DNA from: Candidatus Woykebacteria bacterium RIFCSPLOWO2_01_FULL_43_14
GTDB taxonomy: Bacteria > Patescibacteriota > Microgenomatia > Woykebacterales > 2-01-FULL-43-14
Length of the DNA stretch: 16,858 nt
Reading direction: 5' to 3'
NCBI GenBank assembly: GCA_001816835.1
Contig: MHDB01000005.1
Location: 1 to 16,858 of the forward strand
Shown here: positions 13,267 through 16,858 of the stretch, piece after piece
Position numbering within the stretch: the first letter of the stretch is position 1
Layout of the letters: each line of letters starts with the position of its first letter
Translations under genes and position numbers: made by a program
Notes under the pieces: model-generated
What the model was told of the DNA's origin: nothing
Database searches by the model: none
The model's input: only the letters and a program-made list of their open reading frames with translations

Positions 13267-14031
13267 TTAAATCCTCTCTTTGGCAAACTCAAAGCTCCAG
13301 TCACGCTCTGATACCTCACCTAATACAAAACAAATATCAATTCCGAAATCATTTTCTATGTACACCCACATATTTCTGAGAAAATCATCGTGAATCGCTT
13401 CTGGGAATACTTTCTTCTTGTCCTCATACGTACCCTTTAATTGGACATCGATTTGAACTAGTGGCGTAGAACAGTTTTCAAATGATACTAGCTCAAACTT
13501 AGGTTTTCTGGTTTGGTTATAGTCTACTGAAACAGATCTATCTATTTCTTCTGTAGTCCCAGGAATAATGAAGTCCCACGGCTCATCTTCTAAGTGTTTC
13601 GGGAATGTATGATACAGACACGTATTTTTAAGTTCTTCTCTCAACTTAAGTAGTGTGGGATGGACCCCTTCAAAGTACGGTAAATTGAAACCAATATGAT
13701 CCAGTCCTACTATAGGAAACGGAGGGACTCTTGAAATAAACGTATCGAAACTAATGCTCTCATATTTGTATGAGCTTTCTTTTGTGACATTTGTTACGTT
13801 AGTTATGTCTATCCTAATCTCTGACCCATCATCAAAGTTAAAAACTACACACGGTACATCTTTATCGATAAATTGAAATGAGGTCTGGGGTAGGAAATTA
13901 TCTTTAGAAAGGTAAAGATCGACGGTATTTAGGGAAGTTTTTCCTAAAGATGAGAGAAAATGAATAAATTGCTCGGAAAATTTCTTATCTTTATCAGGCA
14001 AACATACTATAATCTCTGATAAATACTTCAT
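13267..14031 (-). CDS. hypothetical protein of the inverted module
   Basis: A 254-residue soluble protein without a family I can name. The N-terminal part alternates strands and acidic turns (EIIVCLPDKDKKFSEQFIHF; VVFNFDDGSEIRIDITNV). The middle carries IVGLDHIGFNLPYFEGVHP, which recalls, weakly, glyoxalase/VOC-like DHIGF motifs, and the C-terminal part has an acidic strand pattern. No active site is claimed. An extended -10 (TGT-TATACT) ends 7 bases before the ATG, suggesting a leaderless mRNA. With the downstream charged protein it forms a gene pair flanked closely by repeats R3 and R4, so a TA-like or defence pair is possible but unproven. Confidence 0.7.
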   Translation of the reverse strand: MKYLSEIIVCLPDKDKKFSEQFIHFLSSLGKTSLNTVDLYLSKDNFLPQTSFQFIDKDVPCVVFNFDDGSEIRIDITNVTNVTKESSYKYESISFDTFISRVPPFPIVGLDHIGFNLPYFEGVHPTLLKLREELKNTCLYHTFPKHLEDEPWDFIIPGTTEEIDRSVSVDYNQTRKPKFELVSFENCSTPLVQIDVQLKGTYEDKKKVFPEAIHDDFLRNMWVYIENDFGIDICFVLGEVSERDWSFEFAKERI

Positions 14032-14038
14032 CGGAAAA

Positions 14039-14047
14039 AGTATAACA
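14039..14047 (-). promoter_or_regulatory. extended -10 promoter of the inverted module
   Basis: TGT followed by TATACT (14039-14044 on the minus strand), 7 bases before the ATG at 14031. No clear -35. It abuts repeat R4. Confidence 0.45.
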
Positions 14048-14054
14048 TTTCTCT

Positions 14055-14080
14055 AACTTCCTCATATCGCCCAACCAGCC
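14055..14080 (+). repeat. dispersed repeat R4 (short form)
   Basis: AACTTCCTCATATCG (14055-14069) joined to CCCAACCAGCC (14070-14080). The following CGACAGAG resembles TGACCAGAG after R3, so similarity between these two copies extends further right. It lies between the divergent inverted module and the YdeI-like gene. Confidence 0.75.
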
Positions 14081-14156
14081 CGACAGAGTTTTTGAAACCA
14101 AATTTTCACCTATAACCTCCTTACTCCTCAAAAAAACCGAACCTCTACTCAGAAAG

Positions 14157-14165
14157 TGGTAAAAT
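14157..14165 (+). promoter_or_regulatory. extended -10 promoter of the YdeI-like gene
   Basis: TGG followed by TAAAAT (14160-14165), 6 bases before the ATG at 14172. No SD is present and no good -35 is seen. Confidence 0.4.
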
Positions 14166-14171
14166 TTAACT

Positions 14172-14483
14172 ATGATTAAAAAAGATATTTCCAACGGCGT
14201 GGTGCACGATGTACCGGCGGACTTGAGAGAAGCCTTTACCTCTAACCCGAAGGTGCTCGCTGCATGGGAGGACCTTACGCCCCTTGCGCGCAATGAATGG
14301 ATATGCTGGGTTACCTTTGTTAAGAAGGACGAGACGAGAAGGGAGCATATTAAAAGGACGATCAACGAACTCAAGGAAGGGATGCGTCGACCGTGTTGCT
14401 GGTTGGGCTGTATCCATCGCAAGGATAAACCAATAAGCCCTTCAGTACAAGCAATACTCGCCAGACGATCTAAGACTACCTAA
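14172..14483 (+). CDS. YdeI/OmpD-associated-like protein
   Basis: A 103-residue protein resembling the C-terminal part of the YdeI/OmpD-associated (bacteriocin-protection-like) family. The LTPLARNEWICWVTFVKKDE segment followed by TRREHIKRTINELKEGMRRP matches the family pattern of a helical WI-x-x-AK-x-x-ETR motif and a trailing EG. A CCWLGCIHR motif with three Cys and a His near the C-terminus could bind metal. The biochemical role of the family is not settled. The gene is more G+C-rich than the modules next to it, has a possible leaderless start, and ends in a hairpin terminator ahead of R5. It fits a recently acquired cassette. Confidence 0.75.
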   Translation: MIKKDISNGVVHDVPADLREAFTSNPKVLAAWEDLTPLARNEWICWVTFVKKDETRREHIKRTINELKEGMRRPCCWLGCIHRKDKPISPSVQAILARRSKTT

Positions 14484-14491
14484 AAAAGTAT

Positions 14492-14557
14492 GTGCTTCTA
14501 TCACACCTGGGATGTGATACAGATAGAACACCTAGGGATTTTAGTTTTTTAAAATCC
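14492..14557 (+). terminator. terminator region of the YdeI-like gene
   Basis: TTCTATC (14496-14502) pairs with GATAGAA (14522-14528), extended by GTG / CAC; alternatively ATCACA pairs with TGTGAT inside. A second stem GGATTTT / AAAATCC (14536-14557) encloses a T-rich loop, and the region is T-rich overall. Confidence 0.65.
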
Positions 14558-14561
14558 TTCC

Positions 14562-14624
14562 TTGTTCCTAGTATCGCCCCCCCCCGCACTACGAAGTCTT
14601 AACGAATTAGGGTCCAACCACACC
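14562..14624 (+). repeat. dispersed repeat R5 (long form)
   Basis: TTGTTCCTAGTATCG (14562-14576), a 36-base insert, then TCCAACCACACC (14613-14624). The insert begins with a run of C and ends TTAGGG, and contains TAACGAATTA, similar to TAACGAAGTA in R3. This is the last copy seen. Confidence 0.75.
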
Positions 14625-14629
14625 ATTAG

Positions 14630-14658
14630 TTGCTTAAGCACTCAGAAACTGATATCTT
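14630..14658 (+). promoter_or_regulatory. promoter of the 14678 gene
   Basis: TTGCTT (14630-14635), a 17-base spacer ending TGA, and TATCTT (14653-14658), an extended -10 arrangement. The SD lies just downstream. Confidence 0.4.
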
Positions 14659-14677
14659 GGCTAAAAGGAGGTAACTA

Positions 14678-14896
14678 ATGGAAAACGAGAAAAATGACTC
14701 CAAACAAGTCAAAACATCTAAGCAGGTGACCAAGGTCGTAAATAACAGTGCAATCTATGGTTTAGCTGTTATTGGCGCTTTGGTTTACTATCTTCAGCAC
14801 GCAACTTCTTTTACGGATGGGATAATAGGAATAGGAAAAGCCGTCTTTTGGCCAGCGGTGGTAATCTACAAAGTTTTGGAAATGCTTAAATTGTAG
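14678..14896 (+). CDS. small two-helix membrane protein
   Basis: A 72-residue protein with a charged, lysine-rich cytosolic N-terminus (ENEKNDSKQVKTSKQVTKVV) and two hydrophobic segments (about 25-42, AIYGLAVIGALVYYLQHA; and 48-70, containing GKAVFWPAVVIYKVLEML). The start is clear: AAAAGGAGG (14663-14671) lies 6 bases before the ATG. Similar short membrane proteins are common in candidate-phyla genomes as far as I recall, but no function is known. It converges with the next gene with 9 bases between the stops. Confidence 0.8.
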   Translation: MENEKNDSKQVKTSKQVTKVVNNSAIYGLAVIGALVYYLQHATSFTDGIIGIGKAVFWPAVVIYKVLEMLKL

Positions 14897-14905
14897 TTGG
14901 TCTTG

Positions 14906-15430
14906 TTAGTATGATAGGGACATCGAGTCTTTGTGAGTGAGGCCAGCGCCCCGACCAGTGAAGGAAACAGGTACTGTTTTAGAATCTTTATTTACTATAC
15001 CACTATAATCAGCGCTAGCTGGGATGTTTACAAAAAATGGACTGCAGGCCCCTGTTATTTTACCGCTGATGACCCCATTATTCTGACCACTGAAGCTCCC
15101 TTTTACACTCCCATCACAAGTGCCTGACATCGACCCCGTAACACTACCACCTTCCAGAGGGATATTCATTGTCACTACCACTGAGTAATCTTTATAACTA
15201 TAAGTTCCTGTGGCGGTTACAGCCCCCTGGGGCTCAGGCTCTTCAACTCTGTCAAGTAAACAATCAAAAAGATTTTCCCCGCTACAGTGCTTTAAGTAGT
15301 AACCAACGGCTTCATTTGACCCAATGGCGACGAGGATAAGGAGGACGAGAACAAATGCCATAAAAGTCCCGCAACCGAGACCACCTTTCTTAACCGGGGC
15401 ATCTAAACTGGGTTGGCTTTGTTCATCCAT
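14906..15430 (-). CDS. membrane-anchored Gly/Ser-rich protein
   Basis: A 174-residue protein with a short cytosolic N-terminus, one membrane helix (CGTFMAFVLVLLILVAIGS, about 20-38) and an extracytoplasmic domain. That domain is rich in Gly, Ser and Thr in short beta repeats (VTGSMSGTCDGSVKGSFSG) and has cysteines that could form disulphides outside the membrane. Family not recognised. A good promoter (TTGACT / TGTAAT, 17-base spacer) ends 7 bases before the ATG and there is no SD, suggesting a leaderless mRNA. The -35 overlaps the stop of the small frame upstream. Confidence 0.8.
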   Translation of the reverse strand: MDEQSQPSLDAPVKKGGLGCGTFMAFVLVLLILVAIGSNEAVGYYLKHCSGENLFDCLLDRVEEPEPQGAVTATGTYSYKDYSVVVTMNIPLEGGSVTGSMSGTCDGSVKGSFSGQNNGVISGKITGACSPFFVNIPASADYSGIVNKDSKTVPVSFTGRGAGLTHKDSMSLSY

Positions 15431-15437
15431 TAAAAGT

Positions 15438-15466
15438 ATTACACCCTACCTTAATCGGGAAGTCAA
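15438..15466 (-). promoter_or_regulatory. promoter of the 15430 gene
   Basis: TTGACT (15461-15466), a 17-base spacer and TGTAAT (15438-15443); both hexamers match at 5 of 6 positions. The -10 ends 7 bases before the ATG. Confidence 0.55.
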
Positions 15467-15606
15467 CTCCTTAGATCGTTTAGATTCATTGCCAAAGCAT
15501 CAAGTGCGGCGTTTTTGTATGTTTTTTTATACCAATGGTAGATTCCTTTGGTTCCCACCCCATAGGGGAGATCACTTTTATATCTGAATAAAAATCCCAG
15601 TAAAAT
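15463..15606 (-). CDS. possible small protein with non-standard start
   Basis: A frame of about 47 residues with protein-like composition (GFLFRYKSDLPYGVGTKGIY, then HWYKKTYKNAALDALAMNLN and DLRS) ending at TGA 15463. AGGAG (15612-15616) lies 5 bases before an ATT codon at 15606, and a promoter lies just upstream. There is no in-frame ATG or GTG near the SD; CTG at 15600 is the other candidate. Aromatic and basic residues suggest a small soluble protein. I do not recognise a family. ATT starts are rare in bacteria, so a mutated start codon is equally possible. Confidence 0.45.
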   Translation of the reverse strand: MLLGFLFRYKSDLPYGVGTKGIYHWYKKTYKNAALDALAMNLNDLRS

Positions 15607-15607
15607 C

Positions 15608-15637
15608 TTGACTCCTATAGGTCTAATATGTTATAGT
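15608..15637 (+). promoter_or_regulatory. promoter of the 15677-16016 genes
   Basis: TTGACT (15608-15613), an 18-base spacer ending in TGT, and TATAGT (15632-15637), an extended -10; both hexamers match at 5 of 6. Predicted start near 15644. The leader contains CTTCG / CGAAG just before the SD AAGGGAG (15662-15668). Confidence 0.55.
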
Positions 15638-15659
15638 TGCCAGTAGCTTCGCCTACCAA
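15630..15659 (-). promoter_or_regulatory. promoter of the small 15463-15606 frame
   Basis: TTGGTA (15654-15659), an 18-base spacer and TATAAC (15630-15635) on the minus strand; predicted start near 15623, about 17 bases before the ATT codon. Its -10 overlaps the -10 of the plus-strand promoter. Confidence 0.45.
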
Positions 15660-15676
15660 CGAAGGGAGATAGTGTA

Positions 15677-16003
15677 GTGTACTCAGTTAGTCAAATCTAC
15701 AAAGTGTCAATAGAAGACGAAGGCCCGATGTTTGATGGCGCGTACGGACCCAAACCCATTGTGGACTTAGGTTACTTCGTTTCTCAGGATGCGGCACAAC
15801 AGGCTGGGCACCTTAAGGCTTCAGAGGAACCCACGTGGGTGGCAAAAATTACTCCCTGCCATTCAATCACGTTAGGGGATGGAACAACTTTTCTGCTCGC
15901 ATCAGCCGAACCAGTATCTGTAGCACAAACGGCTTCAGAAGGGCTGAGAGCGCTTGCCATTTCAAAGCTGAGCAGTGCCGAACGGGCAGCTGTAGGACTT
16001 TGA
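15677..16003 (+). CDS. hypothetical protein, more G+C-rich
   Basis: A 108-residue soluble protein with a GTG start placed 8 bases after AAGGGAG. The middle (LGYFVSQDAAQQAGHLKASE) resembles a YF-x-S-x-x-AA helix seen in many phage and plasmid proteins, and the C-terminus (AISKLSSAERAAVGL) has the 'KL-x-x-EE/AR-x-x-LGL' style ending common in such short proteins. No function can be assigned. It is 12 bases ahead of the next gene and shares its promoter. Codon use is visibly more G+C-rich than the housekeeping block. Confidence 0.75.
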   Translation: MYSVSQIYKVSIEDEGPMFDGAYGPKPIVDLGYFVSQDAAQQAGHLKASEEPTWVAKITPCHSITLGDGTTFLLASAEPVSVAQTASEGLRALAISKLSSAERAAVGL

Positions 16004-16015
16004 AAGGAGAAAGGC

Positions 16016-16858
16016 TATGTATTTTCCGTTAGGCGCAATCCTTACTCTTGTGACAGGCCGAATGGTGGCCACTTCGCTTAACGAGGTATCGTCTTTGGTC
16101 ATGTACTTGCGTGGTGAGAAGAGTACGACTTGGCCACTTGTTGATGCCAGTGACTGTGGCATGTTTCTTCTAAGGCAGTTTCCTGAACTAGGTCAAATCG
16201 GCGAGTGGGAGCTACCAACTCCGGGATCGGACGTAGCGGGTTGGCTAGAACTCCAGAGGATCAGACTTAACTTGAACCCCAGACTAGATGTACGGTCTAT
16301 GCAAGAACGCATCACACGGATGTCGTGCATACTTTGTGGGATGCAACTGAGACGATTTATGCCTAGCACTGGTGTTGTCAGTGTCAATGGCGAACGGGTC
16401 TATAAGTACCCCCTATTTTTGCCGGCTGACGACGGGATGATGCAAGGTCTGTTTGACGATCTGACTAACCAACTCGGGGGAGTATGGGCATCTAGTATCA
16501 CGGAAGCAAATCTCTGGAAGGTCGGAAAGAGGACACGTCACGACATTGTAAATCGATTCGGACAAATACTTGTGCGGAGCCAACATTTTGTACCGGCACC
16601 CTTACCATTCGAGATTCTCTCAATGGAAAGGTTTCATCTCAGTGACATACTTAGTCTCCTGTGGCGTACCCAAGTACCCTCAGCTGTGGAAACTCCCGGT
16701 GCGGACACGTTGCAAGCGTATATGGCTCCTGGAACAGGTCACGAAGATGCAGTCCAAGCCTGCGGAACGGAATTGCTCAAGCAGTTCCCCTGGATTGACG
16801 ACCCCGAGATCAGTGTGATACTACGCGGTCAAATTTACTTAGTTCAAGAACGGCTGAA
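16016..16858 (+). CDS. phage-type protein with two domain copies, 3' partial
   Basis: The frame starts at ATG with AAAGGAG (16003-16009) upstream and stays open to the window edge (281 codons), so the C-terminus is missing. The N-terminal region (FPLGAILTLVTGRMVATSLN; later DCGMFLLRQFPEL) resembles a small domain found in phage and mobile-element proteins with an LGDILS-x-TTGRL opening and an LL-x-QHP-x-L end. I recall it as DUF7736, with uncertainty. A second, weaker copy appears near residues 208-265 (HLSDILSLLWRTQVP; DAVQACGTELLKQFPWI). Between them lies a region with a CILCGMQLRRF motif. The function is unknown. The gene is G+C-rich compared with the recA block and follows the 15677 gene in one operon. 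Confidence 0.75.

Noticed and set aside
11825..14620. Classical integron attC sites
   Set aside because: ATCCAAC, GTCCAAC and GCCCAAC in the repeats fit the RYYYAAC box, but no partner GTTRRRY follows at a consistent distance (only R2 has GTTAAAC, inside its promoter), the arms are not complementary, and no integrase is present in the window.
14948..14956. CCCCGACCA, identical to the 3' end of tRNA-Pro, as an attachment site
   Set aside because: Only 9 bases match and the copy lies inside a coding sequence, so it is likely chance.
1..16858. CRISPR arrays, rRNA genes and insertion-sequence transposases
   Set aside because: No regularly spaced direct repeats with spacers, no rRNA sequence and no transposase motifs were seen. 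The dispersed repeats have gene-sized, unequal spacing.

Overview
The window looks like a piece of a small-genome bacterium, most likely a Candidate Phyla Radiation (Patescibacteria) member, perhaps Microgenomates-like. The basis is the compact recA-recX-rny-ymdB-HU block, many short genes with no recognisable family, toxin-antitoxin (TA) pairs, and short membrane-anchored proteins. This is inference from gene content; there is no rRNA here to confirm it.

Region 1 (1-4819): a membrane-anchored Ig-like surface protein (5' end missing) overlaps a sensor histidine kinase. Facing them is a minus-strand operon: antitoxin, RelE-like toxin, miaA (tRNA modification) and an unknown gene. An unknown plus-strand gene with its own promoter and terminator follows.

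Region 2 (4913-10743): a conserved housekeeping block, all on minus. It holds a DgkA-type lipid kinase, HU, YmdB phosphodiesterase, RNase Y, RecX, RecA and a polytopic membrane protein. A 40-codon cysteine-containing reading frame may lie between ymdB and HU.

Region 3 (10744-11798): overlapping divergent promoters, a strongly base-paired stretch that includes a 31-codon very basic reading frame, tRNA-Pro(GGG) with encoded CCA, and a uridine-kinase-like P-loop protein.

Region 4 (11810-14624) is the most interesting part. Five copies of a repeat, all in one orientation, separate four small modules: a decayed DUF4258/DUF2283 pair, a complete RelE-type TA pair, an inverted two-gene unit of unknown function, and a YdeI/OmpD-associated-like gene. 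Each interval holds one apparent transcription unit, which resembles a cassette array. The repeats do not fit classical integron attC sites and no recombinase is visible.

Region 5 (14625-16858): a small membrane protein, a membrane-anchored Gly/Ser-rich protein, a hidden reading frame of about 47 codons, and two more G+C-rich genes. The last runs off the window and seems to carry two copies of a phage-type domain.

Several genes have a -10-like hexamer only 6-8 bases before the start codon, suggesting leaderless mRNAs, while others have clear Shine-Dalgarno (SD) sequences. All promoters, terminators and base pairing were judged by eye.
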